Notes under the pieces: generated by a model
Seen by the model: only the letters and a program-made list of their open reading frames with translations
Told to the model about the DNA's origin: nothing
Database searches by the model: none
Position numbers and translations under genes: made by a program
Part shown: in pieces, positions 45,403 to 57,091 of the stretch
How the letters are laid out: every line of letters starts with the position of its first letter
Numbering within the stretch: the first letter of the stretch is position 1
Assembly: GCA_030737835.1 (NCBI GenBank)
Contig: JAUJYN010000043.1
Span: forward strand, 186,001-250,000
Reading direction: 5' to 3'
Length of the DNA stretch: 64,000 nucleotides
Source of the DNA: Acorus gramineus
Lineage: Eukaryota > Streptophyta > Magnoliopsida > Acorales > Acoraceae

Positions 45403-47809
45403 ATGCCTCCTCGCAGAGGACGGCGCGGACGTGGTCCCTCTCGACCCTTGGAGGTCTCCGGACCTGCCAGAGTCGAGGATGCTATTGGTGAGTCCTCAGC
45501 CGAGGTCAGGACCAGCGCAGGAGCCTCCTGCCTGGGAGCGCGCGTTTGCGCGGATAGCTGATTTAGTGGAGACGCAGACCAGGGCATTGGAGGCCCAGAC
45601 CAGAGTATTAGCAGATCAGGCACGGGAGATTCAGGAGCTGCGGGCGGCCCGCGAGGCAGTTCCGCAGGTTCCCTTGGTGGCGGATCCACCTGTGGTACCT
45701 GATGTACCCCCAGTCCCCGTGGTGGTCCCGGCGGTCAGAGTTCAGGACCCCCAGGAGAGGGAGGCGGGGCTAGAGGCAGCAGCGAGGGTTCAGCAGAGTG
45801 GACTCTCAGCCTTTCTGAAGCTCCATCCTCCCGAGTTCCAGGGTCAGACAGACCCCCTTGCTCCAGAGAGATGGTTGATGGAGGTGGATACCATCTTCTC
45901 GACCATGCTTTGCACAGACCGCCAGCGAGTCTCCCTGGCCACATTTATGCTGAAGGGTAGCGCCGCCGACTGGTGGGCTACTAGATCAGTGGACATCCCA
46001 GAGGGATTGGAGCAGCTCACATGGGCGGGATTCAGGAGATATTTCTTGGAGGAGTATTTCCCCTTCTCGACGCGACAGATAGTGATGCAGGAGTTTGAGC
46101 AGCTGACTCAGGGCACTATGTCCGTCGCTGACTACTCCACGCGGTTCACGAGGCTGTCCAGATTCGCTCCAGCTCTGGTGATGGACGAGGAGACGAGGTG
46201 CCGTCGATTCGAGCTCGGTCTCAGCAGTGCCATCCGAGTGCACGTCACCTCCCAGGCTTTCTCGAGGTACTCCGACTTAGTGTCTCGAGCGAAGACCGTC
46301 GAGAGAGATCTCGGGATCCAGGTGAGGGCTTCGACCCCGTCGACAGACCAGAGGCCACCCAGGAGTCAGGACAGAGGGCAGCGCAAGAAGAAGAGGCCCC
46401 GCTTTGAGCAGTCAGCGGCTGCCTCTCCTCCAGCAGATGTGGTGCCAGCGCGAGGTCCAGCACCCATCGCAGCAGTGCCAGTCCAGTCGAGGCGACCAGA
46501 GACGAGGCGCTGTTATCACTGTCAGCGCGTCGGGCATATTCTCTATAATTGCCCTGACGCTGGCCGACCCAAAGTGATGCCTCAGCAGCAGCAGCAGTTG
46601 CAGCAGCAGCCGTTCCAGCAGCCGTTTCAGCAGCGCCAGCAGCAGCAGCAGCCTCAGCGCCAGCCGCAGCAGCAGCCTCAGCGTCAGCAGCAGCAGCCAC
46701 AGGGTGGCCGTGCTGATCAGAGGAGGCAGCCAGCGCAGCAGGCGAGGCGTGCCCCTGCTCCTCAGCCTCAGTTCGTCCAGGGCCGAGTGGCAGCGCTTTC
46801 GGCAGAGGAGGCCCAGGCATCAGGCAGCGTGGTCAGAGGTACTGTTCAGATCTCCCAGCTTCCTGCTTATGTATTGTTTGATTCCGGAGCCACACACTCG
46901 TTCGTGTCTCCCGCTTTTGCGAGACGGACGGGCGTGGCGTCCGCTCCTCTAGATGCTGTCTTAGAGGTATCATTGCCCGTGGGAGACCGTATTCTCCTCA
47001 GTTCAGTGTACCGAGGGTGTACGGTAGAGATCGCGGAGCATGAGTTTCCGGTGGAGCTGGTGGAGCTTGCGATGACGGATTTTGATGCCATCCTGGGGAT
47101 GGATTGGCTTGCAGCTAGTCATGCCAGCATCGACTGTTTCGCCAAGTCGGTGTCGTTCCACCTTCCTGGTCGGAGGTCCTTCCAGTTCGTGGGCGATCGA
47201 GACGTAGCTCCTCTGGGGTTCGTGTCGTCCATGCAGGCGTGGAGACTCCTTCAGGGTGGATGCGAGGGCTTTCTAGCTTATATTGCTCTGGAGGATGCAC
47301 CGCTGCGGGCAGATATCAGTCAGACTCCGGTCGTGGCAGAGTATCCCGAGGTTTTCCCCGATGATCTTCCGGGATTACCGCCGGATCGCGCGATCGAGTT
47401 TGAGATCAATCTGATTCCGGGGACCGAGCCGGTTTCGAGGGCTCCGTACCGGATGGCCCCTGCAGAGCTGAGGGTGCTGAAGGAGCAGTTGGAGGAGTTG
47501 CTGGAGAAGGGCTTCGCACGTCCGAGTGTGTCTCCGTGGGGAGCCCCTGTCCTGTTCGTCCGGAAGAAGGACGGTTCGCTGCGGCTGTGTATTGATTACA
47601 GGCAGCTGAATAAACGGACAGTGAAGAACAAGTACCCGTTGCCGCGGATCGACGATCTGTTTGACCAGCTCCAGGGAGCGTGTGTCTTTTCCAAGATCGA
47701 TCTCCGCTCGGGGTACTACCAGCTGAAGATCCGGGAGTCAGATATTCGAAGACGGCCTTTCGCACCCGGTATGGGCACTACGAGTTCAGAGTACTGCCAT
47801 TCGGGTTGA
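45403..47809 (+). CDS. gag-pol: gag, protease and first part of reverse transcriptase
   Basis: Gag begins at the ATG of [19 protein letters not shown] one-base deletion near 45505 shifts the frame, after which one frame stays open to 47809. In order: helical segment ([15 protein letters not shown]); capsid core ([32 protein letters not shown]); zinc knuckle [14 protein letters not shown] (46511-46553); a Gln-rich stretch of CAG-type repeats (46580-46700); aspartic protease with [10 protein letters not shown] (Asp codon 46880-46882) and LGMDWL; then RT fingers and palm ([40 protein letters not shown]). Near 47747 another one-base deletion takes the frame out of RT, so the last 20 residues are spurious. 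Gag packages the RNA, the protease cuts the polyprotein, and RT copies RNA to cDNA in virus-like particles. Confidence 0.9.
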
Positions 47810-49647
47810 CGAACGCGCCGGCGGCCTTCATGGATCTGATGAACCGGGTATTTCGACCCTTCCTCGACTCCTTTGTGGTAGTATTCATCGATGATATATT
47901 GGTGTACTCGAGGAGTCTTGAGGAGCACGCTCACCATCTTCGCACTGTCTTGGAGACTTTGGCCAGACATCAGTTGTTCGCCAAGTTCAGCAAGTGCGAG
48001 TTCTGGTTGGAGCGTATGGCCTTTCTGGGCCATGTGATTTCCGGTGAGGGTATAGCTGTGGACCCGGAGAAGACGCTCGCCGTGTCGAATTGGCGTCGAC
48101 CGTCGAACCCCACTGAGATTCGGAGCTTCTTGGGCTTGGCGGGTTATTACAGGAGGTTTGTGGAGGGTTTCTCCAAGATAGCCGTTCCTCTTACCCGCCT
48201 CACTCGGAAGGACGTTCGGTTCGAGTGGTCCCCTTCTTGTGAGGAGAGCTTCCAGGAGCTGAAGCGAAGGCTCACCTCAGCGCCAGTTCTTACCCTTCCA
48301 TCTGGGAGTGGTGGGTTCGCAGTTTACACAGATGCATCGCAGTTGGGTGTGGGTTGCGTCCTGATGCAGCACGGTAAGGTGGTGGCTTACGCGTCTCGTC
48401 AGTTGAAGCCCCATGAGCAGAATTACCCCACCCATGACCTCGAGTTGGCTGCGATCATATTTGCGCTGAAGATGTGGAGGCATTACCTCTATGGAGAGGA
48501 GTTCGAGCTCTTTACTGATCATAAGAGCTTGACATATCTGCAGTCTCAGCCGGAGCTCAACATGCGTCAGAGGCGTTGGGTTGAGTTCCTGACAGACTAC
48601 GATTGTGACATCGCTTACCATCCGGGTAAGGCGAATGTCGTTGCAGATGCGCTCAGTAGGCAGCCCCTGGGCATGGCCGCCCACATGGCTGTCCGTCGTT
48701 GGAGGCTTCTGGAGGAGGCCGCTTGCTGGATCAGTGTTCGAGAGACTCCTGCGGGTGGCTTTTTGGCCAGGCTGGTGGTGCAGCCGGTTCTTCTCGACGA
48801 GATCCGCACGGCTCAGGCTCAGGACCCGCATTTTATAGTCCTTTCTGAAGGCGTCGCCCGGGGCGAGCGCCAGGACTACCAGATTCGTGCAGACGGGATC
48901 CTGCGATTCAGAGGCCGAGTGTGCATCCCCGACGACGCAGAGCTGAGGCGGAAGATTCTGGACGAGGCCCATCGCTCGAGGTACACAGTGCACCCTGGTG
49001 GCACGAAGATGTACAGGGGCCTTCGTCGCGGCTACTGGTGGCGCGGGATGAAGACGGATATCGCCCGTTTCGTTGCCCGGTGCCTAGTATGCCAGCAGGT
49101 GAAGTCGGAGCATCAGCGCCCTGCGGGGAAGCTGCAGTCCATTGAGATCCCTCAGTGGAAGTGGGAGCAGATCACCATGGACTTCGTCTCGGGTTTGCCG
49201 AGGTCACGTTCGGGTCGCGATGCCATCTGGGTGATCGTCGACCGGCTGACGAAGTCTGCTCATTTCCTCCCCATCCGACTCACTGATTCTCTGGACACCC
49301 TGGCGCAGCTTATTGTCTCCGAGATTGTCCGTCTCCATGGCACTCCAGTCAGCATCATTTCTGATCGAGACGCGCGTTTTACTTCGAGGTTCTGGCGTAG
49401 CCTCCAGCACGCCCTTGGTACGAACCTCCATTTCAGTTTCATCCGCAGACGGACGGCCAGTCGGAGAGGACGATCCAGACCCTTGAGGACATGCTGCGGG
49501 CCTGTGTACTCGATTTTGGGGGCAGTTGGGAGAGGCACCTTCCGTTGGTGGAGTTTGCCTACAACAACAGCTACCACTCGAGCATCCGGATGGCTCCCTA
49601 CGAGGCACTTTATGGCCGCAGCTGCAGGTCCCCCTGTGTTGGGATGA
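47746..49647 (+). CDS. pol: RT palm, RNase H, integrase zinc finger and core
   Basis: Continues pol in the next frame. It contains the RT active site [11 protein letters not shown] (47884 on; the FIDD form of YxDD), RNase H with [15 protein letters not shown] (about 48324), the integrase HHCC finger ([11 protein letters not shown] ... CLVCQQ, 48970-49095) and the catalytic core with MDFVSGLP (first Asp) and [12 protein letters not shown] (second Asp, about 49360). At about 49434 a 7-base deletion compared with the copy at 3067-4203 shifts the frame just before the [10 protein letters not shown] segment, so the catalytic Glu region is read in the wrong frame. RNase H removes template RNA and integrase joins cDNA to the genome. 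Confidence 0.88.
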   Translation, partial: SKTAFRTRYGHYEFRVLPFGLTNAPAAFMDLMNRVFRPFLDSFVVVFIDDILVYSRSLEEHAHHLRTVLETLARHQLFAKFSKCEFWLERMAFLGHVISGEGIAVDPEKTLAVSNWRRPSNPTEIRSFLGLAGYYRRFVEGFSKIAVPLTRLTRKDVRFEWSPSCEESFQELKRRLTSAPVLTLPSGSGGFAVYTDASQLGVGCVLMQHGKVVAYASRQLKPHEQNYPTHDLELAAIIFALKMWRHYLYGEEFELFTDHKSLTYLQSQPELNMRQRRWVEFLTDYDCDIAYHPGKANVVADALSRQPLGMAAHMAVRRWRLLEEAACWISVRETPAGGFLARLVVQPVLLDEIRTAQAQDPHFIVLSEGVARGERQDYQIRADGILRFRGRVCIPDDAELRRKILDEAHRSRYTVHPGGTKMYRGLRRGYWWRGMKTDIARFVARCLVCQQVKSEHQRPAGKLQSIEIPQWKWEQITMDFVSGLPRSRSGRDAIWVIVDRLTKSAHFLPIRLTDSLDTLAQLIVSEIVRLHGTPVSIISDRDARFTSRFWRSLQHALGTNLHFSFIRRRTASRRGRSRPLRTCCGPVYSILGAVGRGTFRWWSLPTTTATTRASGWLPTRHFMAAAAGPPVLG

Positions 49648-50212
49648 GGTCGGAGAGCGCCAGCTAGAGGGACCAGAGATCGTTCACCAGACCTCCGAGA
49701 TGGTGAAGACGATTCGCGAGCGTATCCGAGTCGCTCAGAGTCGTCAGAAGTGCTACGCCGACCGCCGTCGCCGTGAGCTCACCTTCGAGGTCGGTGACCA
49801 TGTGTTCTTGAAGGTGTCCCCGATGAAGGGCATCTTCCGATTCGGTGTGCGGGGCAAGCTGAGTCCGCGTTTCATTGGGCCGTTCCTCATCCTCGAGCGA
49901 GTTGGGGAGGTGGCCTATCGCATAGCTCTGCCCCCACAGTTGGCTCAGGCCCATGACGTCTTCCATGTCTCGCAGCTGAGGCGATACGTCCACGATCCTG
50001 CTCACATCATCCCGTTCGAGCCGCTCGTCTTCGAGCCGGACTTGTCTTTCGTGGAGCAGCCGATTGAGATCCTGGACCGCCGCGAGAAGAGGCTCCGCAC
50101 CAAGACCGTCCAGCTGGTCAAGGTGCGATGGCAGCACCGTTCCGGTGCCGAGGCCACTTGGGAGCTCGAGGACGCCATGCGTGACGCGTATCCGCATCTT
50201 TTCCCTTCTTAG
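49640..50212 (+). CDS. pol: Integrase C-terminus with chromodomain-like tail
   Basis: Regains the original frame after a further one-base deletion near 49641. It contains [20 protein letters not shown], a basic helix ([19 protein letters not shown]), the GPY/F-like segment ([20 protein letters not shown]) and the tail [15 protein letters not shown]...[21 protein letters not shown], which resembles the chromodomain of Tekay-type plant chromoviruses. In this group the chromodomain is thought to steer insertion to heterochromatin, which fits the nesting seen here. Stop TAG at 50210-50212, 36 bases before the polypurine tract. Confidence 0.88.
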   Translation, partial: WDEVGERQLEGPEIVHQTSEMVKTIRERIRVAQSRQKCYADRRRRELTFEVGDHVFLKVSPMKGIFRFGVRGKLSPRFIGPFLILERVGEVAYRIALPPQLAQAHDVFHVSQLRRYVHDPAHIIPFEPLVFEPDLSFVEQPIEILDRREKRLRTKTVQLVKVRWQHRSGAEATWELEDAMRDAYPHLFPS

Positions 50213-50247
50213 ATGTTCTTGTATTTATTTTGAGGACAAAATTTCCT

Positions 50248-50260
50248 AAGGGGGGGAGAA
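50248..50260 (+). other. Polypurine tract
   Basis: AAGGGGGGGAGAA lies directly before the 3' LTR start at 50261. Confidence 0.88.
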
Positions 50261-53114
50261 TGTTATATATGTGTCACTTTTTGGCCTGTTGGTAACCATT
50301 GGAGCATTTTGGCAGTTTTTGAGTTTTTTCGTTTTTCGATCGGAACCGCAAAATTTTGGACTGTTAGCTATCGTCCTGAGCTAGAGGACTCCGATTGAAA
50401 ATCTAACTACGTATTATGTGTCCTGGTGCCATTTAAGGCCTCTCATGAAAATTTCATCGAATTCCGGTAATGTTTCCGAAATTTCGCAGTTCCGGGGCGT
50501 ATCCGAGTTTTTAAGTGACTCGCTATATAAGTATGGGATCTAAAATTAGATTTCACTATTCATCATCCCTACCAAAAGTATTTCTCTCTCCCCTCTCTCC
50601 TTTTCTTCCATTTGAGCCCCTTAGAGCCCTCAAACCCAAAAACCTAAAGCATAGAAAGTGTAGATCGGGTTGCTTTCAAATCCCAATTCCGGCCAACCTA
50701 GCCCTCCCATCCGCCCTCTCTTCTCCTCAGATCCGAGCCAAATCGGAGGTGGGAGTAGGTCTTGGTGGTGCAGACCGTTGGGGAGCGTTTCGGTGCGCGG
50801 AGAGCAACCGGACACCTCTTCCTCCCCCTTGGTAAGCTCTTTTTCCTCTTCTTTTTGGCTTAGATGTATGTTAGGAAGGGGGTTTTGTGTTTGGGGGTGG
50901 TCGGCGGCTGTGGGAGGCTGTCGGAGGTGGTTGGGGGCGGTCGGAGGCCGTTGGATGGGTGGTGGAGGTGCTCGGGCATGGGGGTTGCTGTTTCGGGCAG
51001 CAGGCAGCACAGGCAGCACAGGCAGCGCAGCAGGCTGGGCGCGCGCGGGCGTGCGCGCGGGAGTGCGCTCAGGGGGAGCTGGAGGCCAGCAGGGCGCACG
51101 TGCTGGGCGCTGGGCGCGAGTGTGCTGAGCGCAGGCGTGGGCGTGCTGGGGGGAGCTGGTCGAGGGGCGTCGTGCAGGGTGCGCGCGGGCTGCGCGCGGG
51201 GCACGGCTAGGCAGCGGTGGTGCGCGCGGGACGCGGCGAGGCAGTAGTGGTGCGCGCGTGGTGCGCGCGGGGCGAGGCACTGCGCGCGAGGCGTGCGGGG
51301 TGCTCGCGGGCCAGCGCAAGACGTGCGGGGTGTGCGCGGGCGGCTGCGCTGGGGCGCAGAGGGAGCGCGGTGCACCCGAGAGGCTCGGCGGCATGTCCAG
51401 GCGGCGGGCAGGGGCCCGATGGTGCGCTGGGTGCGCGGGCTGAGGCGCGGCGGTGCACCCGGGCGGTCGGGTGGCCGTGCGGGTGGCTGCCGGGGGTGCG
51501 GGTGGTTACCGGGGTGCTCGGGCTAGCGTGCGTGCGGGTCGTATGCACGTTTGCCCGAGTGTTGGGTGTTTGTTTGTGGGTTTTGTATATTTTGAGTCTT
51601 TTGTAGTATTTGTGGGTTTTACTCACCAAGTTGTTACCCTGTCTTGCAGATCTCGACGGACGGTCGCGCGTCGACCCGACTTCCGGTGAGTGGGACAACC
51701 CAACCCAGTTTGGGAGGCGCTACATGCACTTGGGCGTGTACCGTCCTCCCCTGGGGCAGATAGTTAGTATTAACTGTTTTATTATATTACCTGTAAGCAT
51801 GATGTGTGTGTAGAATGCATGCCACCCTAGACTTGTATGTTAGGGACTTGCACCCTTAGGATATGTGCATGAGCCGTGCATCCTGTCACCTCGTTATCAT
51901 GCTAGGAAAGCCCTGACCTATGCATGCGTCCTATTAGTTTGATTTATTTACTTAAATGCAAACTTGTGATATTGATTAGCATGCCTTGGGGAATATAGGG
52001 GGCCTTGCGAGGTTAACATTGAGACCTGGGTTAGGGTACTCCGTGTTCCTTGTTTGGTTGTCGGATGTCCAATATCGGGACCTCAGGTTACCCTCTTAAG
52101 GTCTCTTTTCCTCATTTTTGTCTTATTTATTTCCCCGCATCTTGGTTATGCGCGCTGGAGGTATTCTGAAAGAATTCAAGACACTAGAGTTGTAGAGATG
52201 TGCTGTCAGCGGATCCAGGTGGATCATATGCGATGGATAGGCTCTTCTGTTCCCTTCGTTGGAACCGTGTAGAGACTACCTCAGCGTGCAGGGGCTCCCA
52301 TCAGTAGGCACCTCCTGATTTGGTAGAAGGACGGTGCTGAATGTGGGAGTGGCCAAACGACCTACGGAGTGGGGAGAGACTACCGGTGGACCAAGGGTGA
52401 CCAACAGCCTAGTCAGTCCCAAGAGCCTATGTCACCTATTGAGGGGTGAGGGTGAGGGTATGGTGGGCCGGCGATGCGACGACCCACAGGATTGTGTATG
52501 GATGATTATCAGCCCATTAAGTCCCAATACCCTGTGTCACCTATGGAGGGGTGAGGGTGAGGGTGAGGGTGTGGTGGTTCGGCGATGTAGCGAACCACCG
52601 GACTTGTGTTATTTATGCCACTTTGAGGCTCTTTGCTATAAATTGTGGTTAATATAAACTGTATGCATGGGTTGTGCTATTCACTGAGCGTGTGGCTCAC
52701 CCCTCGCATAAAATCTTTTTCAGTGATCACTGAGGAGGAGCTTCCCGAGCGACTACACCAGTAGCGGAGTAGCGCCACGTCCCTCGAGTTTTGAGGCCAT
52801 CAGCATCCTTCTCTTTGTTGTATGTATATATTTCTGTGCTTGGGCACCTAGTTTGGATTTTGTATGGATTGTATTTATGTGTATATGGGCATGTTGGCTC
52901 TCACAGGACATATGATTATGTATCGAGTCTGTAGTATGTTTTGATTACAGATTCAGTATTTTTAGCTTCCGCATTTGGTGTATATATTATGTCAGCCCTG
53001 CTTTTATCTGTGTTGTCATTTTAGCTGTTGTGTGAGTATGTTATTGAACTCATGTTTACTGATATCATATATACACTTGCCGCGTCCCAGGGACGGCCGC
53101 CCTGGGGCGTGACA
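50261..53114 (+). repeat. 3' LTR of the complete chromovirus
   Basis: A 2854-bp LTR with TG...CA ends, aligning along its length with 42383-45282. It carries the donor-like GGTAAGC (50831-50837), GC-rich tract (50880-51560), mini-exon (51650-51685, identical to the 5' copy), MITE-like module (52010-52123) and two G-rich units. Its terminal exon (52724-52764) is shorter than the 5' copy by exactly 12 bases (four codons), with frame and TAG kept. Confidence 0.92.
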
Positions 53115-53454
53115 CTAACTGACTGATGTTCGATACCTGAAAACCCTCCACCACTTGGCTCTGTATTAGTTACATAAATGACATGTATTATATACAACTA
53201 TAACATACTAAATTACAAAACATATAATTTCATAAACAAATTTACCTCTTCAATCTGCCTATCAACCACAACCATATCATGGACCTCCTCTTTGTCTTTC
53301 ACCTCTCTCCCTCCACCTTCCCCTCCCCCACCACTTGGCTCTTTAATAGTTATGAATGAGATGGAAAACATATTATCTAGGTAGAGTTTCAGTCATAATA
53401 GTTGCACATATCTATGGCACATACAGTTACATAAACATTACCTCTTCCTTTGTG

Positions 53455-54327
53455 AGGAGATAAAAATTTTCTGAGCAACGAATAAGGGGGCCTTTGTCAT
53501 CTAGCCTCCCCCACCGAAACATCCTTGGAATTTTACCATAGGCCGAGGGCCTCCGTAGCCTGGTGTGTTTGTAGAACCACATTTTCATTGTAATTATGTA
53601 TTAGCCTACATAATATATTGACAATAAAAAAATGAAAAACAATATGGTAAACATACCATCACGGCAGCAGTACATCCACCAACGTAGCCTAGTAGAACCC
53701 CTTCTTTCCCTGCATCTCTTTGTTGGATCCTCTCGACAAACAGCTTTAGGTCATCTAAAATCATTTCTTAGACAACAGAGGCCCATGAAAATTCCCACGT
53801 CGCATCTAAATCATAGATGTGTTCAGCCAAGATCCTTGGACATGCGTATTACTTGTTGGGTAGGAGAAAAGTGGCAAACATAAGATTATTAGGATCCCAA
53901 CAAAGTCCTGCACATGCTCGTCCTCCTTGAAAGAGAACAACTCAATAAGCTTCAACCCAACATCCCTTCTATGAAGAGGCTTCGATGGAAAGTGCTTCTG
54001 GAGGAGGCGTGTTTCAGAAATCTTTTTACTCTTCACATCCAAGGCCTTCCCATGGAAGGGTAGACCTATAATCAACGCAACCTCCTCCTTCGAGAAATGG
54101 CATGTAACCCCACAGAAGTTGAATTTATTGTCCGACACATAACATCAACAATTTTTTTCTATGAGGTGTCCCTCACAGTGAATGACTGGTATTTTGAGCA
54201 AATGGTAGAATGGGGTCTTTTCAAGGATGTGAAGGTGCTCGGCAGATTGTCTGACCTTGCCTAATATGTCTCTAAAATATTTCATGTAACACTGATGATT
54301 CACTTCATTTGCGTAAGAAATATACAA
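53455..54327 (-). pseudogene. DUF1985 exons with in-frame stops
   Basis: Minus strand: YISYANEVNHQCYMKYFRDI through TPFYHLLKIP, then a TGA at 54142-54144, then the same frame continues as VSDNKFNFCGVTCHFSKEEV and GLPFHGKALDVKSKK. Further on, LMFATFLLPNK is followed by a stop, and WEFSWASVV by another. The next piece, FRWGRLDDKGPLIRCSENFY (53455-53590), is open and ends at a GTAATG donor. This domain order is typical of transposon-borne DUF1985-Ulp1 genes. Function of DUF1985 is unknown. Confidence 0.72.
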
Positions 54328-54367
54328 ATCACATTATTACAAGATTGTTATATCAAATCACATAAAC

Positions 54368-54368
<1 letters not shown>

Positions 54369-54427
<59 letters not shown>
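54369..54427. repeat. (AT)n microsatellite
   Basis: About 29 uninterrupted AT dinucleotides in the first intron of the DUF1985-Ulp1 gene. The rest of that intron, roughly 54430-55350, is AT-rich sequence in which I see nothing else. Confidence 0.95.
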
Positions 54428-54429
<2 letters not shown>

Positions 54430-55670
54430 CCCGTTATAGAATACAAAGCAAACCACCCATTTACACTAATCCCTAACGGGACTATAGATAGAGACATGTA
54501 AATCCATTAACAAAAAGAATATTTCATATTACACACACAATTAGAATGTACAGAAACTGTATAACATATTACAAGAAGTACAACACTAAATACATTACAT
54601 ATACCAGTGTAATGTAAAACAGAAACATGCACTAAAAGATAACATATACCAGTGTAATGCCATGTATCATTCAAACAACAACTACATCAACCTACAACTA
54701 TCACGAATACCTATTTACTACATCAACCCATTTAACCCATTTACACTTAATACCTATCATCATTATAGATGATAGACATGTATATACATTTACAGAATGC
54801 ATATGTCAATTTATCTATAGATAATCATATTGTACATAAACTGTATACCTGATTAGAGGTATATAGATTGTACTAACAAACCTATCATCAATCTTTAATT
54901 GTATCATTCGCATATCATTTACGGATATATACACATTGTGGCTATTATACCTCTAAGTTACAAGACAAACAATTCTGTATTGTTCAAATAAAAACATTGT
55001 TCCAATGAAAAACTACAATATTAAACCTACAAATGTAATCCCATATGTCCTTCACATAACACCTACCACACAATTACAGAATTTAATGACCAATGAACAT
55101 ACAAAATACAACATATCCATTAACCTATATAAATATGACGAGTTTCATAAAACAAATACAAAATAAACAGAAAATCATACATGTAAGAACAATGCGATAA
55201 TGCAGCATTTACACAAACGTCATAACACCGATTTTAACAGATCTTTCATTTACACAACAATATAACACCATCTATGGAATTAAAGTAACAATTTACAGGT
55301 AGTTATATGGAAATACAACAAAATACATCATAACTCGCATACCTCCCATCGGATTAATGTACTATGGCTTCTTCTTCGATGCTATTTTGGGTGATTCAGC
55401 CATGGTTAAATAGTTTAGAGAATGGGTTAGGATTCGGCTAGGGTTTGGGTTTAAGCGAGGGGAAAGGGTATTGGCAAGGGAGAGTTTGTGTGAGACCGTC
55501 GAGAGACAAAATAGCGGTTGTCGAGAAAGTGTGAAGGTCGCGAGTCTCTTCGGGTTCATCGAGAACAGATAATGTCGCCGGGCCGTCGGATTTCGGGGTG
55601 AAAGAAAGGGGGAAGTTCCATAGGGAGAACTAAACGGCGTGGAGGAGCTCACGAGGTTCGTCGGAAATGG

Positions 55671-55924
55671 AGAGGTTAAACGGACCTCGCAAGGATCATC
55701 GGAGAGAGAAAGTTAGGGGAGAAGTCGGTGCGATTTGAGGGAAATTGATTTCGTGGGGGGTATTTCAGGCGTCATGGGTAGTTTGGGTAGGAATTGTGAA
55801 TAGGAACTGATCAAGGGTAAAACAACAATTGGATACAGCTGCAGAGGCAAAAAAAAATTCCCAAAAGTCCAGGGGTACAGAAAAAACCAGGGGCTTGGTC
55901 CAGGGGCATATCGATAATTTACCC
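55671..55924 (-). repeat. Terminal region of a MULE-like element carrying the DUF1985-Ulp1 gene
   Basis: On the minus strand the segment begins GGGTAAATTATCGATATGCC (55924 inward), the look of a long Mutator-like terminal inverted repeat, and leads into the 5' region of the DUF1985-Ulp1 gene. Such genes are known to be carried by Mutator-like elements (the Kaonashi type). The matching opposite end should lie beyond the left edge of the window. A near-identical copy is at 63482-63730. Confidence 0.5.
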
Positions 55925-55934
55925 AAAAAAAAAA

Positions 55935-56205
55935 GTATTTTTACTTTTAAGTCCCCACAAACTATAGGATTTAGTGATTGATCCATCACTTCTTCATATT
56001 TTTGTTTTAGTCACCAGATTTAAAGGATATGTTCATTTTTAGTCCCTGAAAGAGACTTATCCCTAAATTTTTTAGCTTTTTTTTAGTCTTTAGAAGGACT
56101 ATAAAAAAATATATCCTTTAAATCTGAAAATTAAAATTAAAATATGAACAAGTGAAGAATCGATTATTAAATTCTATAGTTTATAGGGATTTAAAAATAA
56201 ACAAT
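55935..56205. mobile_element. Fold-back MITE, about 270 bp
   Basis: The two ends are inverted repeats of about 90 bp: CCCCACAAACTATAGGATTT ... TTTAAAGGATAT on the left and its imperfect reverse complement on the right (56105-56200). No coding capacity. It directly adjoins the MULE-like end and recurs, cut by the window edge, at 63741-64000. Superfamily not determined. Confidence 0.6.
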
Positions 56206-56368
56206 CCAGCCAAGAAAAAAGACGTTGAATCCCCGAATCACCAACGCCACACAACGGACAGAAGTGGCGCGTAACCACACCTCCCCCCCACCTTCTCTCT
56301 CCTCCTCTGCTCCTTCCACTCCTCATGCACACCTTTCTCATCATTAACATCAAAACCTCCCCTCGTCA

Positions 56369-56742
56369 ATGTCGATATCCTCCCAAACCCTCACCCTCCT
56401 CACCTTCTCCTCTCCCTCCTCCTCTCCCAATCCAAAACCCTCCCGTCTTCGCGCCCACGCCGTCCCTTCCTCCTCCTCCTACCTCCACTTCCCCACCCTC
56501 GCCGTCGATTCCCTCAAATCTCAGCCCTTGAAGATCGATGACGTCCGCCCGATCAAAGGCGATGGTTTTGCGTCCGGTCGCCCTAACGAGGAGGAGAGGC
56601 CGGGTGGGGAGGGGAAGGACATATCGTGGATCCCGGTTCCCCGTCAGAAGTACATCTCCGTTTCCAAAGCCGAGCTCCTGGAGGGGATCCTGTCGTTGTT
56701 CGATATCCAAGAAGAGGCCGACGAATTCTCTCGGTTTGCCTC
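56369..56742 (+). CDS. First exon of a putative plastid-targeted DUF3754 protein (partial)
   Basis: The one candidate host gene. ATG at 56369, 124 full codons, then a clear donor (GTGAGT at 56743). The first 45 or so residues are rich in Ser and Pro with basic residues (SSPNPKPSRLRAHAVPSSSS), as in a chloroplast transit peptide. The C-terminal part (WIPVPRQKYISVSKAELLEG, then FDIQEEADEFSRFA) resembles the start of the DUF3754 family; this is recognition by eye and not certain. A CT-rich leader (56280-56340) precedes it. Downstream the intron is interrupted at 56811 by a 6.3-kb MULE, and no further exon is recognisable before the window ends. It may be split by the insertion or simply continue beyond the window. 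Confidence 0.5.
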
Positions 56743-56928
56743 GTGAGTTTTTCCTTTTTCCCAATTTCGTGATTGAACTTTCTGTTCAGGAATCGAATTA
56801 GTTTTTTAAAGGGTAATTAGCACTTTTAACCCCCGAAAATTGAAAATTTGCAAAAATAGCCCCGCCACCCGAATATTTGCAAAAACTAGCCCCGCTGGTA
56901 TTTTACCTCCAGTGTAAAATCCGTCAGT

Positions 56929-57091
56929 GGCCCATTTACACTGGAGACGGATTATATATAATCCGTCTCCAGTGTAAATGGGCCCCCTTAATGGATTTAC
57001 ACTGGAGACGGGTTATATATAACCCGTCTCCTGAAGACGGATTGTATATAATCCGTCTCCTGGAGACGGATTATATACAATCCGTCTTCAG
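56929..57091. repeat. Left subterminal palindrome array of the MULE
   Basis: Four palindromes in a row. The first (56929-56984) is a perfect 56-bp palindrome from GGCCCATTTACAC to its complement. The second (57004-57031) is a perfect 28-mer with GGAGACGGG/CCCGTCTCC arms. The third (57033-57060) and fourth (57062-57089) are imperfect but are exact reverse complements of each other. Confidence 0.9.

Larger units (their letters stand above)
42383..53114 (+). mobile_element. Nearly complete Ty3/gypsy chromovirus (Tekay/Del-like)
   Basis: A 10,732-bp element with LTRs at 42383-45282 and 50261-53114 and a perfect TSD CTAAC (42378-42382 and 53115-53119). It has a PBS, gag, protease, RT, RNase H, integrase with chromodomain-like tail, and polypurine tract, in canonical order. 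It sits in an intron of the DUF1985-Ulp1 gene, opposite in strand. The two LTRs are visibly alike (three differences in the first 60 bases), so it is the youngest large insertion here. Four small indels break gag-pol. The first two bases of the 5' LTR read TA instead of TG. Confidence 0.93.
38584..55402 (-). pseudogene. DUF1985-Ulp1 protease-like gene, split by retrotransposons
   Basis: Genes of this type encode a DUF1985 domain followed by a Ulp1/SUMO-protease-like C48 domain and are usually carried by transposons. Reading the minus strand: a short first exon MAESPKIASKKK (about 55364-55402), then a DUF1985 exon (53806-54327) including TPFYHLLKIP and KFNFCGVTCHFSKEEVALII. Its continuation contains DLDATWEFSWASVV and EGVLLGYVGG (53640-53830), followed by a separate exon FRWGRLDDKGPLIRCSENFY (53455-53590). 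A middle exon is at 41971-42284 (RGWIERFMDLPITHEIVL). A Ulp1 exon follows (38584-38852). In-frame stops occur at 54142-54144 and twice near 53770-53850. A chromovirus and a solo LTR lie in introns, and another LTR element cuts the Ulp1 exon at 38583. The gene is dead as it stands. Confidence 0.75.

Noticed and set aside
42383..53114. Endogenous pararetrovirus or an env-bearing gypsy element
   Set aside because: Gene order gag-PR-RT-RH-INT with a chromodomain-like tail ends 48 bases before the 3' LTR, leaving no room for an envelope or movement gene.
56325..56531. Alternative upstream start at the ATG at 56325
   Set aside because: It reads in a different frame giving a Pro/Ser string without similarity; the ATG at 56369 opens the frame that ends at a proper donor.
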